Both the position numbers and the translations under genes were made by a program. Below are positions 34,307 through 41,373 of a DNA stretch of 64,000 nucleotides, one piece after another (within the stretch, counting starts at the first letter, position 1; every line of letters starts with the position of its first letter). Location of the stretch: contig NZ_JBHYGL010000012.1 of the NCBI RefSeq assembly GCF_051859025.1, positions 390,851 through 454,850 of the forward strand. Direction: 5' to 3'. Source of the stretch: Falsiroseomonas sp051859025. Its GTDB lineage: Bacteria; Pseudomonadota; Alphaproteobacteria; Acetobacterales; Acetobacteraceae. The notes beneath the pieces were generated by a model. It worked only from the letters and a program-made list of their open reading frames with translations, did not search any database and was not told where the DNA came from.

Positions 34307-35586
34307 GCCACCAGCACCGCCCTGAAATCATTGACGTTGGTCAGCGTGGGCCCGGGTTCCAGCAGGTCGCCGAGCGCGCTGAACAGCGAATAGCTGTCAT
34401 GTCGCCCGAGAATCGATCGCGGGTCCAGGCCCTTCGCCCGGGCACGGGCCAGGGTGTCGGGCGTCGCGATCGCGCCCGCATTGCCCTCGGACCCGTCGAT
34501 CCCGTCGGTGTCGCCCATCAGCGTCCAGATGCCCGGCGTGCCGGCCAGGGTCACGGCGCAGCCCAGCAGCGCCTCCCCGTTCCGCCCGCCGCGGCCGTGG
34601 CCTTCCTTCCCGATCGTCACTGTGGTCTCCCCGCCCGAGAGCAGCACGCAGGGGCCGGGCAGGGGGTGGCCATGGGCGTGGGCGGAGAGCGCGATGCCCG
34701 CGATCGCCTTGCCGAGTTCCCGCGCCTCTCCCTCCAGCGCATCGCCCAGGATCAGCGGCGCCAGGCCCAGTTCCCGGGCCTTGGCCGCCGCGGCTTCCAG
34801 CGCCATGCGCGGCGTGGCGATGAAGCGGTAATCGACCTGGCCCAGCCGGGGATCGCCCGGCTTCGGGCTTTCCTCCGCGCCAAGCGCCAGATGCGCCACC
34901 ACGGCCTGCGGCAGCACCATGCCGTAATGCGCCACCAGGGCGCGGGCGTCCTCGAAGGTCGAGGGATCGGGCACCGTCGGCCCGCTCGCGATCACGGTCG
35001 GGTCGTCCCCCGGCACGTCGCTGATGGCCAGCGTGACGACGCGGGCGGGATGCGCGGCGACGGCGAGCCGACCGCCGGAAAAAGCCGACAGGTGCCGGCG
35101 GATGCAGTTCATCTCGTTGATCGTGGCGCCAGAGGCCAGCAGCGCCCGGTTCACCGCCATCAGATCATCCAGCGTCAGTCCTTCCGCCGGCAAGGTCGTC
35201 AGCGACGATCCGCCGCCGGAGACCAGGAACAGCACCAAATCGCGCGATGTCAGCCCGGCCACCGCATCCAGCACCCGCCGCGCCCCCGCCGCCCCGGCGG
35301 CATCCGGCACGGGGTGCGACGCCTCCAGCACCTCGATCCGCTGTTTCGGGGAGCCATGGGCGTAGCGCGTCACGCCGACGCCGGAGAGCGGAACCTCCGG
35401 CCAGGCCGCCTCCACCGCCGCCGCCATCACGGCGGCCGACTTGCCCGCGCCCACCACCACCACGCGCCCATCCCGGGGCGGCTCCGGCAGATGGCGGGCG
35501 AGCACCACGCGGGGATCGGCGCTGGCCACCGCCGCGGCGAAAAGCTTCTCCAGTGCCGCCCGTGCGGTGGCGTCATCCCAGGCCAT
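34303..35586 (-). CDS. ttuD: Glycerate 2-kinase / TtuD-type (DUF4147 plus MOFRL)
   Basis: The 427-residue product has the GckA/TtuD domain order: an N-terminal DUF4147 domain (VVVVGAGKSAAVMAAAVE, LVLFLVSGGGSSL, INEMNCIRRHLSAFSGGRLA, TLAISDVPGDDP) and a C-terminal MOFRL domain (CVLLSGGETTVTIG, GRGGRNGEALL, GDTDGIDG). These enzymes phosphorylate glycerate to 2-phosphoglycerate; older tartrate-operon literature calls TtuD a hydroxypyruvate reductase. With ttuC and the pyruvate kinase nearby it fits a tartrate or hydroxypyruvate route. GGGAGG lies upstream of the start. Confidence 0.93.
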   Translation of the reverse strand: MAWDDATARAALEKLFAAAVASADPRVVLARHLPEPPRDGRVVVVGAGKSAAVMAAAVEAAWPEVPLSGVGVTRYAHGSPKQRIEVLEASHPVPDAAGAAGARRVLDAVAGLTSRDLVLFLVSGGGSSLTTLPAEGLTLDDLMAVNRALLASGATINEMNCIRRHLSAFSGGRLAVAAHPARVVTLAISDVPGDDPTVIASGPTVPDPSTFEDARALVAHYGMVLPQAVVAHLALGAEESPKPGDPRLGQVDYRFIATPRMALEAAAAKARELGLAPLILGDALEGEARELGKAIAGIALSAHAHGHPLPGPCVLLSGGETTVTIGKEGHGRGGRNGEALLGCAVTLAGTPGIWTLMGDTDGIDGSEGNAGAIATPDTLARARAKGLDPRSILGRHDSYSLFSALGDLLEPGPTLTNVNDFRAVLVA

Positions 35587-35674
35587 TCATGCCCCTCCCG
35601 GCGTCGCGCGCATCATGACGGCGTGGCCGCGCCGATCAACCGCGGCGGCGCCCGGCGCGCTTGTGGAATTCTTC

Positions 35675-35683
35675 GTGGTATGG
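35675..35683 (+). promoter_or_regulatory. GTGGTATGG motif upstream of ttuD
   Basis: The nonamer GTGGTATGG lies between flanking TTCTTC and GAAGAA arms in the short region between the GntR gene and ttuD. The same nonamer occurs in the opposite orientation at 36421-36429 in the GntR/ttuC divergent region. It is a candidate operator for the GntR protein. Confidence 0.3.
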
Positions 35684-35716
35684 AAGAACGCATGCAAGAT
35701 GTTCAGGCTGCACGCC

Positions 35717-36400
35717 CTAACGCCCCAGCGCCCGCAGGATATCCGCGCTTGCCCTGGCGCGGTGCCGAGCCAGCGCCGTCCGCGCGGCTTCCGGGTCGCC
35801 GGCCGCCAGCGCGGCCATGATGGCGTCGTGCTCGATGCCGGATGTCTCGGGCTCCGGCCGCCTGGCCGCCGTGGCGGCGCGGGCGCGTTGCGCCTGGTCC
35901 GCCGCGTTTTCCGCCAGCCGCGCCAGCTTGGGATTGCCGCAGCCCGCCAGCAGGGCGCGGTGGAAGCGGTCATCCGCCGCCGCCCAGCCGGCGCGGTCGC
36001 CGGCCTCCAGCGCGGCCACCATCGCAACGGTCGCCTCCCGCATTGCCGCCAGGGTGCCCTGGGCCCCCGCGCCCCGCGCGGCCAGCAGTGCAGCCGCCTC
36101 GCCCTCCAGCGCGATCAGCACCTGGTAGGTCTGGCGGAGGTCTTCCGGGTCGATCGGCAGCACCATCACGCCGCGCCGCGGCAGGATGCGGACCATGCCT
36201 TCATGCTGCAGGCGCAGAACCGCCTCATGCACCGGCGTCCGGCTCATGCCGAGCTGGTCGGCGATCGCCTGTTCAACCGCCTCATGCCCCGGTGGCAGCA
36301 GCCCTTCCAGGATGCTGGCCTTCAGCGCGGCATAGGCGGCTTCCGCCAGGCTCGGCCGGGCAGGGGAGGGCTCGGCGGGACGCACCCGGTCCTGTCTCAT
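35717..36400 (-). CDS. GntR-family (FCD) transcriptional regulator
   Basis: The product (227 residues from ATG 36400) has an N-terminal winged helix (SLAEAAYAALKASILEGLLP, ADQLGMSRTPVHEAVLRLQ, EGMVRILPRRGVMVLP) and the helical FCD effector domain with RFHRALLAGCGNPKL and HDAIMAALAAGDPEAARTAL. FCD regulators usually sense small carboxylates. It is divergent from ttuC and upstream of ttuD in the same direction, so it probably controls tartrate/glycerate use. A second in-frame ATG lies 12 bases further upstream. Confidence 0.9.
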   Translation of the reverse strand: MRQDRVRPAEPSPARPSLAEAAYAALKASILEGLLPPGHEAVEQAIADQLGMSRTPVHEAVLRLQHEGMVRILPRRGVMVLPIDPEDLRQTYQVLIALEGEAAALLAARGAGAQGTLAAMREATVAMVAALEAGDRAGWAAADDRFHRALLAGCGNPKLARLAENAADQAQRARAATAARRPEPETSGIEHDAIMAALAAGDPEAARTALARHRARASADILRALGR

Positions 36401-36420
36401 GACGCGTTCCATCCCACCAC

Positions 36421-36429
36421 CCATACCAC
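36421..36429 (-). promoter_or_regulatory. GTGGTATGG motif in the GntR/ttuC divergent region
   Basis: Minus-strand copy of the nonamer found upstream of ttuD, inside the 51-base gap between the divergent starts. Weak support by itself; the shared placement makes it a candidate GntR operator. Confidence 0.3.
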
Positions 36430-36451
36430 CAACCGATAAGGCCCCGCACCC

Positions 36452-37525
36452 ATGCGCACCCACCGGATCGCCGCCATCCCCGCCGATGGCATCGGCCAGG
36501 AAGTCATCCCCGCTGGCCTCGCCGTGCTGCGCGCACTCGCCGAGCGCTGCGGCGACTTCGCCCTGGATGTCGAGCATTTCGACTGGGGCAGCGACTACTA
36601 CCGCGCCAATGGCCGCATGATGCCGGAGGATGGGCTGGAGACGCTGAAGCGCTTCGACGCCATCTATTTCGGCGCGGTCGGCGACAAGGACCTGCCGGAC
36701 GACATCACCCTCTGGGGCCTGCGCCTGAAGATCTGCCAGGGCTTCGATCAATACGCCAATATCCGCCCGACGCGCGTGCTGCCCGGCCTCACCAGCCCGC
36801 TCCGCGCCGTGGAGCCCGGTGACATCGACTGGGTGATCGTGCGGGAGAACAGCGAGGGCGAATATGCCGGCCATGGCGGCCGCGCCCATCGCGGGCACCC
36901 GGAGGAGATCGCGACCGAGACGGCGATCTTCACCCGCGCCGGCGTCACAAGGATCATGCGCACGGCCTTCGAGATCGCGAAGTCCCGCCCCCGCCGCCTG
37001 CTGACGGTGGTGACGAAGTCCAACGCCCAGAAGCACGGCATGGTCTTCTGGGATGAGATCGCTGCCGAGGTCGCGAAGGATTTTCCCCAGGTGACGTGGG
37101 AGAAGGAACTCGTCGATGCGATGGCCGCGCGGATGATCCAGCGCCCCGGCAGCATCGACACCGTCGTCGCCACCAACCTGCACGCCGACATCCTGTCCGA
37201 CCTGGCCGGTGCCGTCGCCGGATCGCTCGGCGTGGCGCCCACCGCCAACCTCGACCCCAGCCGCCGCTTCCCCTCGATGTTCGAGCCCATCCACGGATCG
37301 GCCTTCGATATCGCCGGCAAGGGCGTCGCCAACCCCGTCGCCACCTTCTGGACCGCGACGATGATGCTGGAACATCTCGGCGAGCCCGTCGCCGGCCGGC
37401 TGCTGATGGAGGCGGTGGAGCGCGTCTGCGCGGCGGGCATCCGCACCCGCGACGTCGGCGGCACCGCCACCACGGCGGAGGTCACGGACGCCGTCATCGC
37501 CGCGATCAAGGGGGCCAACCTGTAG
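36452..37525 (+). CDS. ttuC: Tartrate dehydrogenase/decarboxylase TtuC
   Basis: TtuC belongs to the isocitrate/isopropylmalate dehydrogenase family and converts L- or meso-tartrate with NAD to oxaloglycolate and D-glycerate, and oxidises D-malate. The 357-residue product shows IAAIPADGIGQEVIPAGLAV, GAVGDKDLPDDITLWGLRLK, RVLPGLTSPLR, VIVRENSEGEYAGHGGR, TKSNAQKHGMVFWDE and the metal site NLHADILSDLAGAVAGSLG, which fit the TtuC subfamily rather than LeuB. Its glycerate product would feed the kinase at 34303. Confidence 0.93.
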   Translation: MRTHRIAAIPADGIGQEVIPAGLAVLRALAERCGDFALDVEHFDWGSDYYRANGRMMPEDGLETLKRFDAIYFGAVGDKDLPDDITLWGLRLKICQGFDQYANIRPTRVLPGLTSPLRAVEPGDIDWVIVRENSEGEYAGHGGRAHRGHPEEIATETAIFTRAGVTRIMRTAFEIAKSRPRRLLTVVTKSNAQKHGMVFWDEIAAEVAKDFPQVTWEKELVDAMAARMIQRPGSIDTVVATNLHADILSDLAGAVAGSLGVAPTANLDPSRRFPSMFEPIHGSAFDIAGKGVANPVATFWTATMMLEHLGEPVAGRLLMEAVERVCAAGIRTRDVGGTATTAEVTDAVIAAIKGANL

Positions 37526-37583
37526 CACCCCTGGCGCCGCTGGTCCTCCGCGCCCAAATCGGGTGGCCCGAGGAGGACCAGCC

Positions 37584-37889
37584 ATGCCCGCTATCGACCA
37601 GCAGACCCAGACCGAGTTGGAAGCCGCCGCCTTCCGCCGCCTGGTGCAGCATCTTCGCGACCGGCCGGACGTGCAGAACATCGACCTGATGACCATGGCC
37701 GGCTTCTGCCGCAACTGCCTGTCCAAGTGGTACCGCGCCGCGGCCGAGGAAAAGGGCATCCCCCTGACCGACCCGGATGCGCGGGAGATCATCTACGGCA
37801 TGCCCTACAAGGAATGGCAGGCAAAGCACCAGAAGGAGGCGACGGCCGAGCAGAAGGCCGCCTTCGCCGCCACCAACCCGGGGCACTGA
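37584..37889 (+). CDS. DUF1244 family protein
   Basis: The 101-residue product matches DUF1244: EAAAFRRLVQHLRDRPDVQN, then the core DLMTMAGFCRNCLSKWYRAA and IYGMPYKEWQAKHQ. It includes a CRNC cysteine pair. The family is widespread in alpha- and gammaproteobacteria, with no established function. An AGGAGG ribosome binding site lies seven bases before the ATG. Confidence 0.92.
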   Translation: MPAIDQQTQTELEAAAFRRLVQHLRDRPDVQNIDLMTMAGFCRNCLSKWYRAAAEEKGIPLTDPDAREIIYGMPYKEWQAKHQKEATAEQKAAFAATNPGH

Positions 37890-38013
37890 CGGCGGGTGCC
37901 GAAGGGGTGGGCGCTGGTTTGCGCCCCCCCTCGCCCCCGGGTATATCGCGCCCCTTCCTACCCCCGCCTCGCGTCCCCTCAAGCGCGCGGCCGCACTGCC
38001 CGGAGCACCCTTG

Positions 38014-38316
38014 ATGAGCGACGTTGACCTGCAGGAAGCGGCCGCCAGCCGTGACCGCCAGGAGAAGGACCCGGACCCCGAGGTGGGCGGCATTGCCGTC
38101 GATCGCCTGCGCTCCATCATCGAGCGCGTCGAGCGCCTGGAGGAGGAACGCAAGGCCCTGGCCGGGGACATCAAGGACATCTTCGCGGAAGCGAAATCGG
38201 CGGGCTTCGAGGTGAAGGTGATCAAGCAGATCATCTCCATCCGCAAGAAGGAACCCGCCGAGGTGGAGGAGCAGGAGACGCTGCTCGACCTCTATCGCCG
38301 CGCGCTCGGCATGTAG
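38014..38316 (+). CDS. gapR: GapR family (DUF2312) nucleoid-associated protein
   Basis: GapR in Caulobacter binds overtwisted AT-rich DNA ahead of forks and RNA polymerase and helps topoisomerases. The 100-residue product has the DUF2312 core: VDRLRSIIERVERLEEERKA, LAGDIKDIFAEAKSAGFEVK and VIKQIISIRKKEPAEVEEQE. The N-terminal 25 residues are charged and probably disordered. The start was placed at MSDVDL. A 10-bp hairpin (38324-38347) follows the stop. Confidence 0.92.
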   Translation: MSDVDLQEAAASRDRQEKDPDPEVGGIAVDRLRSIIERVERLEEERKALAGDIKDIFAEAKSAGFEVKVIKQIISIRKKEPAEVEEQETLLDLYRRALGM

Positions 38317-38323
38317 CGCCCTG

Positions 38324-38347
38324 CCCGGAAGGCGCGTGCCTTCCGGG
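38324..38347 (+). terminator. Hairpin after gapR
   Basis: CCCGGAAGGC, loop GCGT, GCCTTCCGGG, beginning eight bases after the gapR stop. No T run follows, so termination efficiency is uncertain. Confidence 0.55.
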
Positions 38348-38392
38348 CCCTCACGCCTGGTTCCTTGTGCCGCGAAGGGGTTTGCCCCGGCA

Positions 38393-38470
38393 CGCCCCGC
38401 GCGGCGAACGCCGCGTAGCGCCCCGCGCGGCGAACGCCGCGTAGCGCCCCGCGCGGCGTTCGCCGCATGG
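38393..38470 (+). repeat. Three tandem copies of a 26-bp GC repeat
   Basis: CGCCCCGCGCGGCGAACGCC plus GCGTAG repeats at 38393, 38419 and 38445; the third copy differs in four positions. Each unit has a GGCGAACGCC or GGCGTTCGCC dyad that can form a small hairpin. It lies between gapR and the end of the nitroreductase gene. Confidence 0.9.
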
Positions 38471-38483
38471 CGCCCCGGATACA

Positions 38484-39104
38484 TCACGCCGGGCCTTCCT
38501 CAGCCTTCCATTCCCGCCAGTAGGCGTCGGCGCCGGGGCGCGCGGGGCGGGGGCGGTCCGCCACCGGCGTGCCGGCATGGATCCAGCCCAGCAGCGCATC
38601 GCCCGCCGCGAAGCCCAGCGCGGCCTTGACCGCGTCATCGCGCAGCGCGGGGGAGGACAGCCAGATCGCGCCATGGCCCTGCGCGTCCAGCGCGTTCATC
38701 AGGTTCATGGTGCCCGCCGCGGCGCAGGCCTCCTGCTCCCAGACCGGCACGGCATGATGGGGCCGCAGCACCGCGCCCGCCACGATGACGAGGGGTGCCC
38801 GTAGCGGCTTCATGCGTTCCAGCTCCAGCCGGTCCGGCGAGGAATCGGGCGCCCTGCGCGCCAGCGACGCGGCCAGCACATCGCCCAGCGCCGCGCGCGC
38901 CGCGCCGCGGACCACCACGAAGCGCCAGGGCCGCAGCCCGCCATGATCGGGGGCACGCAGCGCGGCCGCGACGGCGACGCCGATCGCCGCATCATCGGGC
39001 CCCGGGTCCCGCAACAGCCGCGATGGCACCGAGGCACGGGCGAGCAGGGCAGCGAGGGCCGGCGTTAAGGGAGGAGGCGCGAAGGGAGGAAGGGTGTCGG
39101 GCAT
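38484..39104 (-). CDS. Nitroreductase-family FMN protein
   Basis: The 206-residue product has the RydA/YdjA-like nitroreductase layout: an FMN-binding start (VAAALRAPDHGGLRPWRFVV with R-APDHGGLRPW), the middle ACAAAGTMNLMNALDAQGHG and a C-terminal GWIHAGTP. These enzymes reduce nitro groups or quinones with NAD(P)H. The start at 39104 gives the usual length. The upstream intergenic region holds a Fur-like dyad shared with the divergent gene at 39187. Confidence 0.88.
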   Translation of the reverse strand: MPDTLPPFAPPPLTPALAALLARASVPSRLLRDPGPDDAAIGVAVAAALRAPDHGGLRPWRFVVVRGAARAALGDVLAASLARRAPDSSPDRLELERMKPLRAPLVIVAGAVLRPHHAVPVWEQEACAAAGTMNLMNALDAQGHGAIWLSSPALRDDAVKAALGFAAGDALLGWIHAGTPVADRPRPARPGADAYWREWKAEEGPA

Positions 39105-39135
39105 CGGCGGTTCCAGCAGGGGTGGCGCAGCATAC

Positions 39136-39158
39136 TTGCGAACGACTCTCATTCGCAA
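39136..39158. promoter_or_regulatory. Fur-box-like 23-bp dyad in a divergent promoter region
   Basis: TTGCGAACGA-CTC-TCATTCGCAA is a 10-bp inverted repeat with one mismatch and a 3-base centre. It resembles iron boxes of the GCGAATGA-type dyad used by alphaproteobacterial Fur proteins. It lies 31 bases from the nitroreductase start and 28 bases from the start of the Cys-rich protein. Confidence 0.55.
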
Positions 39159-39186
39159 TACGATGCCTGCCGATCGGAGAACCCGG

Positions 39187-39711
39187 ATGCCGAAATTCCC
39201 CTACTCGCCCTTCCTCCTGGACCCGGCATCCGATCCGGTGCCCCCGGCGAATGGTCAGTCCGCGCGCGCCGCGCTGGACCTCGACGCCGCGGCGCTCTTC
39301 GTCGTCGCCACGCTGCGAAGCTGGGTCGCCCCCCTGATCCGCCCGGGGGAGGATCACCCGGATTGCCGCGACCTCTTCGCCATGGCGGGTGTCGGCGCGC
39401 CGGGCGTGGCGGCCTTCGATGCGCTGATGGTCATCATCGGCTCGCAGGCCATCCGGCTCATCGACATGCGCTGCTGCACCTGCTGTGGCGTGGGGGAGGA
39501 TGAGGAAGCGATGCTGCGCCTGGTCGCCGCGCTGCAGGCGGCGGACCGTGCCACGGGCATCGCCGTGCTGATCGACTGGCTGCCGGAGGAGGCGGTCCCC
39601 TTGGCGCTGCACGCCGCCTGGTGCTTCGCCGCCGCCATGGCGGAAGCCGGCCTGGTCCTGCGCCCCAGCGGGCGGATCATCCCCTTTCCCGCCGGCAGGA
39701 CGATGCACTGA
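39187..39711 (+). CDS. Hypothetical protein with CCTCC cysteine cluster
   Basis: The 174-residue product is not recognised. It is mainly helical and hydrophobic in the middle (LFVVATLRSWVAPLI, AFDALMVIIGSQAIRLIDM), followed by the cluster MRCCTCCGVGEDEEAML, four cysteines in five residues, and a C-terminal helix. There is no signal peptide. The start at 39187 has GGAG nine bases upstream; ATG 39163 is also possible. A Fur-like dyad just upstream suggests iron control, and the cysteines could bind metal or an Fe-S centre; both are inference. Confidence 0.6.
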   Translation: MPKFPYSPFLLDPASDPVPPANGQSARAALDLDAAALFVVATLRSWVAPLIRPGEDHPDCRDLFAMAGVGAPGVAAFDALMVIIGSQAIRLIDMRCCTCCGVGEDEEAMLRLVAALQAADRATGIAVLIDWLPEEAVPLALHAAWCFAAAMAEAGLVLRPSGRIIPFPAGRTMH

Positions 39712-39793
39712 AGCGCCGCGCGGCGCCCGGCGCCTGCCGGCCCGGGGTTGTTTTCCCGTTCCGGCGAAGCGTATCTAGCCGCAGCAGGCAGCC

Positions 39794-39958
39794 AGGGCCT
39801 GTGGACAGCTAGCCCCGGGATGCGGGCGGCGGGGGATTTTTCGTGCCTGCCAGGAAGGTGGCGCCGCCGATACCCTTTGGTATCGGCAAGCCGCCTGACG
39901 CCGCAGGCGCGGAAAAGCACCGCCGAACGCGCCCGCAGGTTAACTGTCCACAGGCCCT
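39794..39958. repeat. 165-bp stretch bounded by perfect 15-bp inverted repeats
   Basis: AGGGCCTGTGGACAG at 39794-39808 and its exact reverse complement at 39944-39958. Inside is another hairpin, CCGATACC-CTTT-GGTATCGG (near 39868-39887). No open frame covers it. The size and structure resemble a miniature inverted-repeat element or a large stem-loop RNA; target-site duplications are not evident. Confidence 0.6.
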
Positions 39959-39998
39959 AGGCCTTCGATCGACCAATGCCGGGGATGTGACGACAACG

Positions 39999-40631
39999 AT
40001 GTTCTACGAGCCCAGAAGCGGCCACGGCCTGCCGCACGACCCCATCAAGGCCATCATCGCGCCACGCCCGATCGGCTGGATCTCGACGCTGGATGCCGAG
40101 GGGCGCCCGAACCTCGCGCCCTACAGCTTCTTCAACATGGTGCAGACGCGCACGCCGCTCTGCATGTTCGGCAGCGATGGCCTGAAGCACACCGCCGCCA
40201 ACGCCATCGCCACCGGCGAATTCGTCTTCAACCTGGTCTCCCGCCCGTTGTTCGACGCGATGAACGCGACCTCGGCCGCACTCGGCCAGGGCGTCGATGA
40301 GTTCGAGGCCGCGGGGCTGGAGAAGGGGCCCTGCCACATGGTGCGCGCGCCCCGCGTCGCGGCGTCGCCCGCCGCGCTCGAATGCAAGGTCGTGCATTCG
40401 ATGGAGTTGCACACGGTGGACGGCACCAGCACCGGCGGCTGGCTGATCGTCGGCCAGGTCGTCGGCGTGCACATCAACGAAGACTACCTGACGGACGGGC
40501 TGTTCGACACGGTGAAGGCCCAAGCCGTCGCCCGCTGCGGCTACCGCGATTATTCGCAGGTCACCGAGATGTTCGCGGCACTCCGCCCGACCGACAACGG
40601 TGCCTATCGCCCCGGCGGCGGCGACCACTGA
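39999..40631 (+). CDS. Flavin reductase-like FMN-binding protein
   Basis: The 210-residue product has the flavin reductase-like split barrel: AIIAPRPIGWISTLDAEGRPN, APYSFFNMVQTRTPLCMF, ATGEFVFNLVSRPLFDAMNA and GQVVGVHINED. Such proteins bind FMN and reduce it with NAD(P)H, often for a partner monooxygenase. GTG 39987 is an alternative start. Its stop overlaps the start of the SDR gene (TGATG). Confidence 0.9.
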   Translation: MFYEPRSGHGLPHDPIKAIIAPRPIGWISTLDAEGRPNLAPYSFFNMVQTRTPLCMFGSDGLKHTAANAIATGEFVFNLVSRPLFDAMNATSAALGQGVDEFEAAGLEKGPCHMVRAPRVAASPAALECKVVHSMELHTVDGTSTGGWLIVGQVVGVHINEDYLTDGLFDTVKAQAVARCGYRDYSQVTEMFAALRPTDNGAYRPGGGDH

Positions 40632-41332
40632 TGGCCGGCAAGGTCGCGATCGTCACGGCGGCAGGACGCGGCATCGGCGCCGCCGTCGCGCAGCGCCTGG
40701 CGAAGGATGGCTGGCGCGTCGCCGTCATGTCCCCTTCGGGCAACGCAGAAAAGCTCGCCGCCACGCTGCCCGAGGCACTCGGCGTCACGGGTTCCGTCAC
40801 CGAGGTCGCCGACATCGAGCGCCTCGTCGCCGGGACACTGGAAAAATTCGGCCGCATCGACGCGCTGGTGAACAATGCCGGCCACCCGCCCAAGGCGCCG
40901 CTCTTCGACCTGACGGATGCGCAATGGCATGCCGGCTTCGACATGGTGATGCTGAGCGCCATCCGCGCGCTGCGCTGCGTGCTGCCGACCTTCCAGGCCC
41001 AGGGCGGCGGTGCCGTGGTCAACCTGTCTTCCTACGCGGCGCTGGAGCCGGAGGGTGATTTCCCCGCCACCACGCTGCGCGCCGCGCTGGGGGCCTGGAC
41101 CAAGCTCGCCGCCGATACGCTGGCGCCGCAGGGCATCCGCGTGAACGCCGTGCTGCCCGGCTTCGTGGACAGCCTGCCGGAGAAGGAAGCGCGCCGCGTC
41201 CGCATCCCGCTGGGCCGCTACGCCCATGCGCCGGAGATCGCGGCGGCGGTGGCCTATCTGCTGTCCGACGACGCCTCCTACGTCACCGGCCAGAGCCTGC
41301 GCGTCGATGGCGGGCTGACCCGACACGTCTAG
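40631..41332 (+). CDS. SDR-family protein without the YxxxK catalytic pair
   Basis: The 233-residue product is a short-chain dehydrogenase by fold: TAAGRGIGAAVAQRL (nucleotide binding), ALVNNAG, NLSS with the catalytic Ser, and VLPGFVDSLPEKEA. At the place of the usual YxASK the sequence reads ATTLRAAL, so both the catalytic Tyr and the Lys are replaced (Lys by Arg). It may bind NAD(P) without normal SDR chemistry, or be a partner of the adjacent flavin reductase. It is translationally coupled to that gene. Confidence 0.88.
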   Translation: MAGKVAIVTAAGRGIGAAVAQRLAKDGWRVAVMSPSGNAEKLAATLPEALGVTGSVTEVADIERLVAGTLEKFGRIDALVNNAGHPPKAPLFDLTDAQWHAGFDMVMLSAIRALRCVLPTFQAQGGGAVVNLSSYAALEPEGDFPATTLRAALGAWTKLAADTLAPQGIRVNAVLPGFVDSLPEKEARRVRIPLGRYAHAPEIAAAVAYLLSDDASYVTGQSLRVDGGLTRHV

Positions 41333-41340
41333 CCCGGATA

Positions 41341-41366
41341 TCGCGGCCCCTGGCCAGGGGCCGCGA
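41341..41366. terminator. Perfect 26-bp palindrome between convergent genes
   Basis: TCGCGGCCCCTGG and its exact complement CCAGGGGCCGCGA abut with no spacer. It lies 8 bases after the SDR stop and 7 bases before the end of the convergent gene, so it could terminate both transcripts. There is no T run. Confidence 0.6.
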
Positions 41367-41373
41367 CCCGGTC

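Noticed and set aside
39794..39958. CTGTCCACA elements considered as DnaA boxes of a replication origin.
   Set aside because: Only two, as ends of an inverted repeat; no AT-rich unwinding region and no origin-linked genes are nearby.
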